NCBI RefSeq assembly: GCF_900187505.1
Contig: NZ_FYDL01000018.1
Span: forward strand, 1 to 64,000
Length of the DNA: 64,000 nucleotides
Direction of reading: 5' to 3'
From: Pseudomonas sp. Irchel s3h17
GTDB taxonomy: Bacteria; Pseudomonadota; Gammaproteobacteria; Pseudomonadales; Pseudomonadaceae
Positions 51,829 through 61,418 of the stretch are shown in pieces. A model generated the notes under the pieces. The model was not told the origin of the DNA. It saw only the letters and a list, made by a program, of their open reading frames with translations, and did not search any database. Within the stretch, counting starts at the first letter, position 1; the number at the start of each line of letters is the position of its first letter. The position numbers and the translations under genes were made by a program.

Positions 51829-51871
51829 ATGGTGGAGGCTTGACGCGGGGATCTGAGTTCAACGCAGATCC

Positions 51872-51901
51872 CTGTAGGAGCGAGCAAGCTCGCTCCTACA
51901 G
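51872..51901. repeat. Single REP hairpin before acnD
   Basis: CTGTAGGAGCGAGC-AA-GCTCGCTCCTACAG, perfect stem. Confidence 0.85.
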
Positions 51902-51972
51902 AGGATGGTGTGAACTTCAAATCTGGCGCCAGGCCCCACTCTTTGAAACTACCGTGCCCCGAGTCCTGACCG

Positions 51973-54564
51973 ATGAACACAGAATTCCGTAAAACGCTGC
52001 CCGGCAGCCACCTGGATTACTACGACGTCCGCGCGGCGGTCGAGGCTATCCAGCCCGGCGCCTACGACACCCTGCCGTACACCTCCCGCGTGCTGGCGGA
52101 AAACCTGGTACGCCGTTGCGACCCGGCCACGCTCACCGACTCCCTGAAGCAATTCATCGAGCGCAAACGAGACCTCGATTTCCCGTGGTTCCCGGCCCGC
52201 GTGGTGTGCCACGACATTCTCGGCCAGACCGCGCTGGTGGACCTCGCCGGCCTGCGCGATGCCATTGCCCTGCAAGGTGGCGATCCGGCCCAGGTGAACC
52301 CTGTGGTGCCGACCCAGTTGATCGTCGACCACTCCCTGGCCGTCGAGCGCGGTGGCTTCGATCCAGAGGCGTTCGAGAAGAACCGCGCCATCGAAGACCG
52401 TCGCAACGAAGACCGTTTCCACTTCATCAACTGGACCAAGAAGGCGTTCAAGAACGTCGACGTGATCCCGCCGGGCAACGGCATCATGCACCAGATCAAC
52501 CTGGAGAAAATGTCTCCGGTGATCCAGGTGCGTGACGGCGTGGCGTTCCCTGACACCTGCGTCGGCACCGACAGCCACACCCCGCACGTCGATGCCCTGG
52601 GCGTGATCGCCATCGGTGTCGGTGGCCTGGAAGCCGAGAGCGTGATGCTCGGCCGCGCATCGTGGATGCGCCTGCCGGAAAGTGTCGGTGTCGAACTGAC
52701 CGGTAAGCTGCAACCGGGCATCACCGCCACCGACATGGTGCTGGCGCTGACCGAGTTCCTGCGCAAGCAAAAAGTGGTCGGTGCGTGGCTGGAGTTCTTC
52801 GGCGAAGGCGCGTCAAAGCTGACCCTCGGCGACCGCGCGACCATTTCCAACATGGCCCCGGAATACGGCGCCACCGCGGCGATGTTCTACATCGACCAGC
52901 AGACCATCGACTACCTCAAGCTCACCGGCCGTGAAGACGAGCAGGTGCAACTGGTGGAGAACTACGCCAAGCAGACCGGTCTCTGGGCTGACAGCCTGAA
53001 AGGCGCGCAGTACGAGCGCGGGTTGACCTTCGACCTGTCTTCGGTGGTGCGCAACATGGCCGGCCCGAGCAACCCGCACGCTCGCCTGGCGACCTCGGAT
53101 CTCGCCGCCAAAGGTATCGCTGGCCAGTGGGAAGACGTACCCGGCCAGATGCCGGACGGCGCGGTGATCATTGCCGCCATCACCAGTTGCACCAACACCA
53201 GTAACCCGCGCAACGTGATCGCCGCCGGCCTGCTGGCGCGCAACGCCAACAAGCTCGGCCTGACCCGCAAGCCATGGGTCAAGTCGTCCCTGGCGCCGGG
53301 TTCGAAAACCGTGGCGCTGTACCTCGACGAAGCGGGCCTCACCGATGAGCTGGAACAGCTCGGTTTCGGCATCGTGGCCTTCGCCTGCACCACCTGCAAC
53401 GGCATGTCCGGCGCACTGGACCCGGTGATCCAGCAAGAAATCATCGACCGCGATCTGTACGCCACCGCCGTGTTATCCGGCAACCGTAACTTCGACGGCC
53501 GGATTCACCCATACGCCAAGCAAGCGTTCCTTGCTTCGCCGCCACTGGTGGTCGCCTACGCCATCGCCGGCACCATCCGTTTCGACATCGAAAAAGACGT
53601 GCTGGGCGTGGTTGATGGCAAGGAAATCCGCCTGAAAGACATCTGGCCGAGCGACGAAGAAATCGACGCAGTGGTGAAAGCTTCGGTCAAGCCTGAGCAG
53701 TTCCGCCAGGTGTACATCCCGATGTTCGCCATCCACGAAGACACCGGCCCGAAAGTCGCGCCGCTGTACGACTGGCGCGAAATGAGCACCTACATCCGTC
53801 GTCCGCCGTACTGGGAAGGCGCGCTGGCCGGGGCACGTCCGCTCAAGGGCATGCGCCCGCTGGCGGTTCTGCCGGACAACATCACCACCGATCACTTGTC
53901 GCCTTCCAACGCCATCATGCTCGACAGCGCCGCCGGCGAGTACCTGGCGAAAATGGGCCTGCCGGAAGAGGACTTCAACTCCTACGCCACCCACCGCGGT
54001 GACCACCTGACCGCGCAGCGTGCGACCTTCGCCAACCCGAAACTGTTCAACGAAATGGTTCAGGAAAACGGCAAGGTCAAGCAGGGTTCGCTGGCCCGTG
54101 TCGAGCCGGAAGGCCAGGTCATGCGCATGTGGGAAGCCATCGAAACCTACATGGAACGCAAGCAGCCGCTGATCATCATCGCTGGCGCCGACTATGGCCA
54201 GGGTTCGTCCCGTGACTGGGCAGCGAAAGGCGTGCGCCTGGCGGGTGTGGAAGCGATCGCCGCCGAAGGTTTCGAGCGTATCCACCGTACGAACCTGGTG
54301 GGCATGGGGGTGTTGCCGCTGGAGTTCAAGCCGGGCACCGACCGCAAGACCCTGGGCATCGACGGCACTGAAACCTACGATGTCATCGGCGAGCGCACGC
54401 CGCGCGCCACCCTGACGCTGGTCATCACTCGCAAGAATGGTGAGCAGGTCCAGGTACCGGTGACCTGCCGTCTCGACACCGCTGAAGAAGTCTCGATCTA
54501 CGAAGCCGGCGGCGTGTTGCAGCGCTTCGCGCAGGACTTCCTCGAATCGGCTGTTGCCGTCTAA
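51973..54564 (+). CDS. acnD: Fe/S-dependent 2-methylcitrate dehydratase (AcnD)
   Basis: The 863-residue aconitase-family protein has the [4Fe-4S]-ligating segments TSCTNTSNPRN and CTTCNGMSG, the nucleotide-independent core (DSHTPHVDALGV), and DYGQGSSRDWAAKG near the C-terminus. AcnD dehydrates 2-methylcitrate to the trans-aconitate isomer in organisms whose PrpF then isomerises it. Length matches AcnD. Second aconitase-like step is thus iron-sulfur dependent here, although prpD is also present. Confidence 0.96.
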   Translation: MNTEFRKTLPGSHLDYYDVRAAVEAIQPGAYDTLPYTSRVLAENLVRRCDPATLTDSLKQFIERKRDLDFPWFPARVVCHDILGQTALVDLAGLRDAIALQGGDPAQVNPVVPTQLIVDHSLAVERGGFDPEAFEKNRAIEDRRNEDRFHFINWTKKAFKNVDVIPPGNGIMHQINLEKMSPVIQVRDGVAFPDTCVGTDSHTPHVDALGVIAIGVGGLEAESVMLGRASWMRLPESVGVELTGKLQPGITATDMVLALTEFLRKQKVVGAWLEFFGEGASKLTLGDRATISNMAPEYGATAAMFYIDQQTIDYLKLTGREDEQVQLVENYAKQTGLWADSLKGAQYERGLTFDLSSVVRNMAGPSNPHARLATSDLAAKGIAGQWEDVPGQMPDGAVIIAAITSCTNTSNPRNVIAAGLLARNANKLGLTRKPWVKSSLAPGSKTVALYLDEAGLTDELEQLGFGIVAFACTTCNGMSGALDPVIQQEIIDRDLYATAVLSGNRNFDGRIHPYAKQAFLASPPLVVAYAIAGTIRFDIEKDVLGVVDGKEIRLKDIWPSDEEIDAVVKASVKPEQFRQVYIPMFAIHEDTGPKVAPLYDWREMSTYIRRPPYWEGALAGARPLKGMRPLAVLPDNITTDHLSPSNAIMLDSAAGEYLAKMGLPEEDFNSYATHRGDHLTAQRATFANPKLFNEMVQENGKVKQGSLARVEPEGQVMRMWEAIETYMERKQPLIIIAGADYGQGSSRDWAAKGVRLAGVEAIAAEGFERIHRTNLVGMGVLPLEFKPGTDRKTLGIDGTETYDVIGERTPRATLTLVITRKNGEQVQVPVTCRLDTAEEVSIYEAGGVLQRFAQDFLESAVAV

Positions 54565-54618
54565 CGCGACCTGCCGGGGCAGGGCGCCGACGCCCTGTCC
54601 CGGCACACAAGGAATACT

Positions 54619-55809
54619 ATGGCTCACGTACCTCAGATCAAGATTCCCGCGACCTACATGCGTGGCGGTACCAGTAAAGGCGTGTTCTTCAGCCTGCAGG
54701 ATTTACCTGAAGCGGCGCAGGTGCCGGGCGCGTCCCGCGATGCCTTGCTGCTGCGCGTGATTGGCAGCCCCGACCCTTACGAAAAGCAGATCGACGGCAT
54801 GGGCGCGGCGACCTCGAGCACCAGCAAGACGGTGATCGTGTCCAAGAGTCTCAAGGCCGATCACGACGTCGACTACCTGTTTGGCCAGGTGTCCATCGAC
54901 AAGCCTTTTGTCGACTGGAGCGGCAACTGCGGCAACCTCTCGGCGGCGGTTGGCTCGTTCGCCATCAGCAGCGGCCTGGTCGATGCCGGTCGCGTGCCGG
55001 ACAACGGCGTGGCGGTGGTGCGAATCTGGCAGGCCAACATTGGCAAGACCATCATCGCGCATGTACCCGTCACCGACGGTGCGGTGCAGGAAACCGGTGA
55101 TTTCGAACTCGATGGCGTGACCTTCCCCGCCGCTGAAGTGCAACTGGAGTTCATCAGTCCGGCGGCCGAGGAAGAGGGCGCGGGTGGCTCGATGTTCCCG
55201 ACCGGCAATCTGGTGGATGACCTGGAAGTGCCTGGCGTCGGTACCTTCAAGGCCACCATGATCAATGCCGGTATCCCGACCATCTTCGTCAATGCGCAGG
55301 ATATCGGTTACACCGGCGCCGAGTTGCAGGGCGACATCAACAGCGACCCGAAAGCGCTGGCCATGTTCGAAACCATTCGTGCCCACGGCGCATTGCGCAT
55401 GGGCCTGATCTCGAACCTCGACGAAGCGACCAAGCGTCAACACACTCCCAAGGTGGCGTTCGTTGCGCCGGCTGCCGGCTACGTTTCTTCCAGCGGCAAG
55501 GCGGTCGCGGCACAGGACATCGACCTGCTGGTGCGTGCGCTGTCCATGGGCAAGTTGCACCACGCGATGATGGGCACCGCAGCCGTGGCCATTGGTACCG
55601 CCGCGGCCATCAACGGCACGCTGGTGAACCTGGCGGCCGGCGGCGTTGATCGCAATGCCGTGCGTTTCGGACACCCGTCGGGCACCTTGCGCGTCGGCGC
55701 CGAAGCCCGTCGGGTTGACGGCGAATGGACCGTGACCAAGGCCATCATGAGCCGCAGTGCGCGGGTGTTGATGGAAGGTTGGGTGCGGGTGCCGGGCGAT
55801 TCGTTCTAA
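54619..55809 (+). CDS. prpF: 2-methylaconitate cis-trans isomerase
   Basis: The 396-residue PrpF-family protein has MRGGTSKGVFFSLQDL (active Lys), GNCGNLSAAVGSFAI and AGIPTIFVNAQDIG. It converts 2-methyl-trans-aconitate made by AcnD to the cis form. ATG is preceded by AAGGAAT. Confidence 0.96.
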   Translation: MAHVPQIKIPATYMRGGTSKGVFFSLQDLPEAAQVPGASRDALLLRVIGSPDPYEKQIDGMGAATSSTSKTVIVSKSLKADHDVDYLFGQVSIDKPFVDWSGNCGNLSAAVGSFAISSGLVDAGRVPDNGVAVVRIWQANIGKTIIAHVPVTDGAVQETGDFELDGVTFPAAEVQLEFISPAAEEEGAGGSMFPTGNLVDDLEVPGVGTFKATMINAGIPTIFVNAQDIGYTGAELQGDINSDPKALAMFETIRAHGALRMGLISNLDEATKRQHTPKVAFVAPAAGYVSSSGKAVAAQDIDLLVRALSMGKLHHAMMGTAAVAIGTAAAINGTLVNLAAGGVDRNAVRFGHPSGTLRVGAEARRVDGEWTVTKAIMSRSARVLMEGWVRVPGDSF

Positions 55810-55834
55810 CGCGGTTGCCTGGATGAATGAAATA

Positions 55835-55967
55835 CCGTGGCGAGGGAGCTTGCTCCCGCTCGACTGCAAAGCAGTCGTAAAGCGATAAGTCTGGTGTATC
55901 TGACACCATGAAATCGCGGAGTTCGGGGCGCTTTGCGCCCCAACGGGAGCAAGCTCCCTCGCCACGG
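55835..55967. repeat. REP pair between prpF and prpD
   Basis: CCGTGGCGAGGGAGCTTGCTCCC and GGGAGCAAGCTCCCTCGCCACGG with an internal CGACTGC...GCAGTCG hairpin; the REP type of the 7886 array. Confidence 0.88.
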
Positions 55968-56066
55968 GAAATGTGTTCGCCACAATAATGATCATCTGTC
56001 TGTGCTAGCCCTGAATCGAGGTCCGACCTAACCCCATTTACGAACCACTTGCCGAGTGAATCGAAC

Positions 56067-57551
56067 ATGAGCGCCAACGTTGACCTGAACAACCGCCCCG
56101 ACTACGACAAGGTCCTGCAGGACATTGCCGACTACGTACTGAGCTTCAAGATCGAGTCCCAAGAGGCTTTGGACACGGCTCGCAATTGTCTGATGGACAC
56201 CTTGGGCTGCGGCCTGTTGGCCCTGCGCTTTCCCGAATGCACCAAACACCTGGGGCCTGTCGTCGAAGGCACCGTCGTGCCCTGTGGCGCGCGTGTTCCC
56301 GGTACGAGTTACCGCCTGGATCCGGTCAAGGCCGCCTGGGACATCGGCTGCATCGTGCGCTGGCTCGATTACAACGACACCTGGCTGGCAGCGGAGTGGG
56401 GCCATCCCTCGGACAATCTGGGGGCGATTCTGGCGATCAGCGATCACCTGTCGCAAAAACGCGTCGCCAATGGCGAGGCGCCGTTGACCATGCGGGCGGT
56501 GCTGGACGCAATGATCATGGCCCACGAGATACAAGGGGTGATTGCACTGGAGAACTCCTTCAATCGGGTCGGTCTCGATCATGTGCTGCTGGTCAAAGTC
56601 GCGTCTACCGCCGTGGCGGCCAAACTCATGGGCGCTAACCGCGAGCAACTGTTATCGGCGTTGTCCCACGCCTTTGTCGATGGCCAGGCGTTGCGCACTT
56701 ATCGTCACGCGCCGAATGCCGGGTCGCGCAAGTCCTGGGCGGCGGGCGATGCCTCCAGTCGAGGCGCGCGCCTGGCGGACATCGCACTGCGCGGCGAAAT
56801 GGGCATCCCGGGCGTGCTGACCGCACCGCAGTGGGGTTTCTACGATGTGCTGTTCAGTCACACCAACAAGGACCTGGCGCTCAAGTCCGAAGACCGGCGG
56901 GCCTTGAGTTTCTCGCAGTCGTACGGCACCTACGTCATGGAAAACGTGCTGTTCAAGATCAGTTTTCCGGCCGAATTCCACGCGCAAACTGCCTGCGAGG
57001 CGGCGGTGACGTTGCATCCGCAGGTGCGCAATCGCCTGCATGAAATCGACAAGATCGTCATCACCACCCACGAGTCAGCGATCCGCATCATCTCCAAGGT
57101 TGGCCCACTGGCCAATGCCGCCGACCGTGACCACTGCATCCAGTACATGACCGCCGTCCCTCTGGCTTTCGGCAACCTGGTGGCGGAGCAGTACGAAGAC
57201 GCCTTTCATTCGGCGCACCCGGTCATCGATGTGTTGCGCGAGAAGATGGTTATCGTCGAGGAACCACGCTACACACGCGAATATCTGGAAGCCGACAAGC
57301 GCTCGATCGCTAATGCGGTGCAGGTGTTTTTCAAGGACGGCTCCAGCACCGAGAATGTGGTGGTGGAGTACCCGATCGGACATCGTCGGCGCCGGGTCGA
57401 AGGCATTCCATTGCTGGAGGACAAGTTCAAGGCGAACCTGGCCACCCGGTTCACCGCCCAGCGTTCGGCGCAGATCCTTGCCCTGTGCAAAGATCAGGCT
57501 GCACTCGAAGCGACACCGGTCAACCGTTTCATGGACTTGTTCGTGATCTGA
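56067..57551 (+). CDS. prpD: 2-methylcitrate dehydratase PrpD
   Basis: The 494-residue PrpD/MmgE-family protein has the characteristic core (CLMDTLGCGLLALRFPECTK, CIVRWLDYNDTW, EWGHPSDNLGA, RKSWAAGDASSRG, VLTAPQWGFYDVLF). It dehydrates 2-methylcitrate without iron-sulfur. Its presence with acnD-prpF gives two routes to 2-methylaconitate. ATG at 56067 fits the family N-terminus; no strong ribosome site is seen. Confidence 0.95.
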   Translation: MSANVDLNNRPDYDKVLQDIADYVLSFKIESQEALDTARNCLMDTLGCGLLALRFPECTKHLGPVVEGTVVPCGARVPGTSYRLDPVKAAWDIGCIVRWLDYNDTWLAAEWGHPSDNLGAILAISDHLSQKRVANGEAPLTMRAVLDAMIMAHEIQGVIALENSFNRVGLDHVLLVKVASTAVAAKLMGANREQLLSALSHAFVDGQALRTYRHAPNAGSRKSWAAGDASSRGARLADIALRGEMGIPGVLTAPQWGFYDVLFSHTNKDLALKSEDRRALSFSQSYGTYVMENVLFKISFPAEFHAQTACEAAVTLHPQVRNRLHEIDKIVITTHESAIRIISKVGPLANAADRDHCIQYMTAVPLAFGNLVAEQYEDAFHSAHPVIDVLREKMVIVEEPRYTREYLEADKRSIANAVQVFFKDGSSTENVVVEYPIGHRRRRVEGIPLLEDKFKANLATRFTAQRSAQILALCKDQAALEATPVNRFMDLFVI

Positions 57552-57589
57552 CCGGTGCGTCAAGGAGCGGGGGTAGCAGATACATACCC

Positions 57590-57724
57590 CGTGGCGAGCG
57601 AGCTTGCTCGCGCTGGGTTGCGCAGCAGCCCCAGAATGGTTCGCCGAGTGTGATCTGAAAGACTGTGATCGTTTTGTGAAGGGGGCGCTTCGCGCCCCAG
57701 CGGGAGCAAGCTCCCTCGCCACGG
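57590..57724. repeat. REP pair after prpD
   Basis: CGTGGCGAGCGAGCTTGCTCGC and GGGAGCAAGCTCCCTCGCCACGG around a GGGGCGC...GCGCCCC hairpin. Confidence 0.85.
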
Positions 57725-57790
57725 TGGCAGCGTTCATCCTTGATTGACGGCGTGCACGCTGCAGGTCAGGAGGGTGCATAGGGGGGACAA

Positions 57791-58609
57791 CTATTTAAAG
57801 CGCCGCTCCACGCCTCTTTCCACGAGGATCTTCGCGGAAATTTCTTCCACGGAGAAATGGGTGGAGTTGATGTGCGGGATGTTCTCGCGGCGGAACAGGT
57901 TTTCCACCTCGCGCACCTCGAACTCGCACTGGGCGTAGCTCGAATAGCGGCTGTTGGGCTTGCGCTCGTTGCGGATCGCCGTGAGGCGGTCCGGGTCGAT
58001 AGTCAGGCCGAACAGCTTGTGCTGGTGGGCGCGCAGGGCATTGGGCAGTTGCAGGCGCTCCATGTCGTCTTCGGTCAGCGGGTAGTTGGCCGCGCGGATC
58101 CCGAATTGCATGGCCATGTACAGGCAGGTGGGGGTTTTGCCGCAGCGCGACACGCCCACCAGGATCAGGTCGGCCTTGTCGTAGTAATGGGTACGGGCAC
58201 CGTCGTCGTTGTCCAGGGCGAAGTTCACCGCCTCGATACGCTCCATGTAATTGGAGTTGTGGCCAATGGAATGGGACTTGCCGACCGAGTACGAGGAGTG
58301 CTCGCTCAATTCCTGCTCCAGCGGGGCGAGGAAGGTGGAAAAAATGTCGATCATGAAACCATTGGAGGTGGCGAGAATCTCACGTATGTCCTGATTGACG
58401 ATTGTGTCGAAGATGATCGGGCGAAAGCCGTCCATTTCGGCGGCTGCGTTGATTTGTTGTACCATGGCCAGCGCTTTGTCGGCGTTGTCGATGTACGGAC
58501 GAATGACTTTGCTGAAGGTTATGTTTTCGAATTGCGCCAACAGGCTTTGACCCAGAGTTTCGGACGTAATGCCCGTGCCATCGGAGATAAAGAAAGCAGA
58601 TCGTTTCAT
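57791..58609 (-). CDS. ppsR: Phosphoenolpyruvate synthase regulatory protein
   Basis: The 272-residue PSRP-type bifunctional kinase/pyrophosphorylase has FFISDGTGITSETLGQSLL at the N-terminus and a P-loop-like GVSRCGKTPTCLYMA near residue 155. It phosphorylates and dephosphorylates PpsA at the active-site Thr/His region. It is transcribed divergently from ppsA. Start at 58609 (MKRSAFF) is chosen; the longer frame reads into the palindrome. Confidence 0.95.
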   Translation of the reverse strand: MKRSAFFISDGTGITSETLGQSLLAQFENITFSKVIRPYIDNADKALAMVQQINAAAEMDGFRPIIFDTIVNQDIREILATSNGFMIDIFSTFLAPLEQELSEHSSYSVGKSHSIGHNSNYMERIEAVNFALDNDDGARTHYYDKADLILVGVSRCGKTPTCLYMAMQFGIRAANYPLTEDDMERLQLPNALRAHQHKLFGLTIDPDRLTAIRNERKPNSRYSSYAQCEFEVREVENLFRRENIPHINSTHFSVEEISAKILVERGVERRFK

Positions 58610-58630
58610 TTGCGCCTTGGGCCTTAAGTG

Positions 58631-58789
58631 AGTGTCCTGTGTCACAGATGCGTGCCTTTTAGGCGGCGCCGGTTGTTGCCATACTACGTTGCCGCTCCTC
58701 GCCATAGCCAGCTATGACTTGTCGCGGCGCCTTGTCTGGCAACAACAGTCACTCGCCAAAAAGGCACGCATCTGCAACACAGGACACTT
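58631..58789. repeat. Long inverted repeat between ppsR and ppsA
   Basis: The arms AGTGTCCTGTGT...CAGATGCGTGCCTTTT...GGCG (58631-58665) and CGCCAAAAAGGCACGCATCTG...ACACAGGACACT (58754-58788) are inverted copies of about 35 bp. Inner shorter arms are GTTGTTGCCA and TGGCAACAAC, and a small hairpin CATAGC-CA-GCTATG lies in the loop. No gene fits here. Confidence 0.85.
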
Positions 58790-58943
58790 GTGACGATTCT
58801 TGGATATGATAGGCGCGATTTGTCGGCCTGGATTGGCTGGCATTCTCACTTATTTTCCAGGTCCAGGCCATATTGCTGGCAAATGCTCATGAAGAGCGGC
58901 CAGTGCCCTGAGCTTTTCCAACACAGTTAGTGGAGAGATCACC

Positions 58944-61319
58944 TTGGTAGAGTACGTAGTTTCCCTCGATAAGCTCGGCGTCCATGATGTGGAGCATGTG
59001 GGGGGCAAGAACGCATCCCTGGGCGAGATGATCAGTAACCTTGCAGGTGCCGGTGTATCGGTCCCGGGTGGCTTCGCCACGACAGCTCAGGCTTATCGTG
59101 ATTTTCTCGAATTAAGTGGTTTGAACGACCAGATCCACGCCGCGCTCGATGCGCTGGACGTCGATGACGTCAACGCCCTGGCCAAGACCGGCGCGCAAAT
59201 CCGTCAATGGATCATGGAAGCCGAGTTCCCGGAGCGTCTCAACGCCGAGATCCGCACTGCGTTCGCCAGCCTGTCGGCCGGTAACCCGGACATGGCGGTT
59301 GCCGTGCGTTCTTCGGCTACCGCCGAAGACTTGCCGGACGCGTCCTTCGCCGGTCAGCAGGAAACCTTCCTGAACATCCGGGGTGTCGAGAACGTCATCC
59401 GCGCCGCCAAGGAAGTGTTCGCCTCCTTGTTCAACGACCGCGCCATTTCCTACCGCGTGCACCAGGGCTTCGACCACAAGCTGGTGGCCTTGTCTGCTGG
59501 TGTGCAGCGCATGGTGCGTTCGGAAACCGGCACTGCCGGCGTGATGTTCACCCTCGACACCGAATCGGGTTTCCGTGACGTGGTGTTCATCACCGGCGCC
59601 TACGGCCTGGGTGAAACCGTCGTACAAGGCGCGGTGAACCCGGATGAATTCTATGTCCACAAAGGCACGCTGGAAGCCGGTCGTCCGGCCATCCTGCGTC
59701 GCAACCTGGGCAGCAAAGCCATCAAGATGATCTACGGCGAAGTGGCCACGGCCGGTAAGTCGGTCAAGACCATCGACGTCGACAAGGCTGATCGCGCACG
59801 TTTCTGCCTGAGCGACGCCGAAGTCAGCGAGCTGGCCAAGCAGGCGATGATCATCGAGCAGCACTACAAGTGCCCGATGGACATCGAGTGGGCCAAGGAC
59901 GGTGACGACGGCAAGCTGTACATCGTGCAGGCCCGTCCGGAAACCGTGAAGAGCCGCACCCAGGCCAACGTCATGGAACGTTACCTGTTGAAGGAAACCG
60001 GCACCGTGCTGGTGGAAGGCCGTGCCATCGGCCAGCGCATCGGCGCCGGCAAGGTCCGCATCATCAAGGACGTGTCCGAGATGGACAAAGTCCAGCCGGG
60101 CGACGTGCTGGTGTCCGACATGACCGACCCGGACTGGGAACCGGTGATGAAGCGTGCCAGTGCCATCGTGACCAACCGTGGCGGCCGTACCTGCCACGCG
60201 GCGATCATTGCCCGTGAACTGGGTATTCCGGCCGTTGTCGGCTGCGGCAACGCCACCCAGCTGTTGAAAGACGGCCAGGGCGTGACCGTTTCCTGCGCCG
60301 AAGGCGACACCGGTTTCATCTTCGAAGGCGAACTGGGCTTCGATGTGAAGAAAAACTCCGTCGACGCCATGCCGGAGCTGCCGTTCAAGATCATGATGAA
60401 CGTCGGCAACCCGGATCGCGCATTCGACTTCGCGCAACTGCCGAACGCCGGTGTGGGCCTGGCCCGTCTGGAATTCATCATCAACCGTATGATCGGTGTG
60501 CACCCTAAGGCGCTGCTGAACTACGACGGTCTGCCGCAAGAAATCAAGGACAGCGTCGACAAGCGCATCGCTGGTTACGACGATCCGGTTGGCTTCTATG
60601 TCGACAAACTGGTTGAAGGCATCAGCACCCTGGCCGCTGCGTTCACCCCGAAAAAGGTCATCGTGCGTCTGTCGGACTTCAAGTCCAACGAATACGCCAA
60701 CCTGATCGGCGGCAAGCTCTACGAGCCGGAAGAAGAAAACCCGATGCTGGGCTTCCGTGGCGCCTCGCGTTACATCAGCGAATCGTTCCGTGACTGCTTC
60801 GAGCTCGAATGCCGCGCCCTCAAGCGCGTGCGCAACGAGATGGGCCTGACCAACGTCGAAATCATGGTGCCTTTCGTCCGTACGTTGGGCGAAGCTAGCC
60901 AAGTGATCGATCTGTTGGCCGAGAATGGCCTGGCCCGCGGCGAGAATGGTCTGCGCATCATCATGATGTGCGAGCTGCCATCCAACGCGATCCTGGCTGA
61001 AGAGTTCCTCGAGTTCTTCGACGGTTTCTCCATCGGCTCCAACGACCTGACCCAGCTGACCCTGGGCCTGGACCGCGACTCCGGCATCATTGCGCACCTG
61101 TTCGACGAGCGTAATCCGGCGGTCAAGAAGCTGTTGGCCAATGCGATTGCCGCCTGCAACAAGGCCGGCAAATACATCGGTATTTGCGGTCAGGGCCCGT
61201 CCGACCACCCGGACCTGGCCAAGTGGCTGATGGAGCAGGGTATCGAAAGCGTTTCGTTGAACCCCGATTCCGTTCTGGAAACCTGGTTCTTCCTGGCCGA
61301 AGGCCAGGCAGCGGTCTGA
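58944..61319 (+). CDS. ppsA: Phosphoenolpyruvate synthase
   Basis: The 791-residue PEP synthase has an N-terminal ATP-grasp domain (VGGKNASLGEMISNL; RSSATAEDLPDASFAGQQE), the phosphohistidine domain (GGRTCHAAIIARELGIPAVV, His418), and a C-terminal PEP barrel (GFSIGSNDLTQLTLGLDRD, YIGICGQGPSDHPDLA). It makes PEP from pyruvate and ATP. The start is TTG at 58944 with GGAGAGA six bases upstream; no in-frame ATG lies near. PpsR next door would control it. Confidence 0.95.
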   Translation: MVEYVVSLDKLGVHDVEHVGGKNASLGEMISNLAGAGVSVPGGFATTAQAYRDFLELSGLNDQIHAALDALDVDDVNALAKTGAQIRQWIMEAEFPERLNAEIRTAFASLSAGNPDMAVAVRSSATAEDLPDASFAGQQETFLNIRGVENVIRAAKEVFASLFNDRAISYRVHQGFDHKLVALSAGVQRMVRSETGTAGVMFTLDTESGFRDVVFITGAYGLGETVVQGAVNPDEFYVHKGTLEAGRPAILRRNLGSKAIKMIYGEVATAGKSVKTIDVDKADRARFCLSDAEVSELAKQAMIIEQHYKCPMDIEWAKDGDDGKLYIVQARPETVKSRTQANVMERYLLKETGTVLVEGRAIGQRIGAGKVRIIKDVSEMDKVQPGDVLVSDMTDPDWEPVMKRASAIVTNRGGRTCHAAIIARELGIPAVVGCGNATQLLKDGQGVTVSCAEGDTGFIFEGELGFDVKKNSVDAMPELPFKIMMNVGNPDRAFDFAQLPNAGVGLARLEFIINRMIGVHPKALLNYDGLPQEIKDSVDKRIAGYDDPVGFYVDKLVEGISTLAAAFTPKKVIVRLSDFKSNEYANLIGGKLYEPEEENPMLGFRGASRYISESFRDCFELECRALKRVRNEMGLTNVEIMVPFVRTLGEASQVIDLLAENGLARGENGLRIIMMCELPSNAILAEEFLEFFDGFSIGSNDLTQLTLGLDRDSGIIAHLFDERNPAVKKLLANAIAACNKAGKYIGICGQGPSDHPDLAKWLMEQGIESVSLNPDSVLETWFFLAEGQAAV

Positions 61320-61330
61320 TACGCGAATGA

Positions 61331-61362
61331 AGCCTCGACCCGCTGCGGTGGGTCGAGGCTTT
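61331..61362 (+). terminator. Terminator of ppsA
   Basis: AGCCTCGACC-CGCTGCGGTG-GGTCGAGGCTTT shortly after the ppsA stop. Confidence 0.85.
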
Positions 61363-61418
61363 AAGATTCAAGCAGGGCGGGCTCCAGTGGATGCCGCCCT
61401 TTTTTGTGCAAGAACATT

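Noticed and set aside
17239..57724. Regularly spaced inverted repeats as a possible CRISPR array
   Set aside because: They are REP pairs with varied spacers and distances, scattered in intergenic regions and with no cas genes nearby.
59112..61208. 698-codon open frame antisense to ppsA
   Set aside because: Strong codon bias of ppsA creates long antisense frames; residues are His/Val/Gln-rich without any fold. Similar antisense frames over iolD, iolA, acnD and others were rejected for the same reason.
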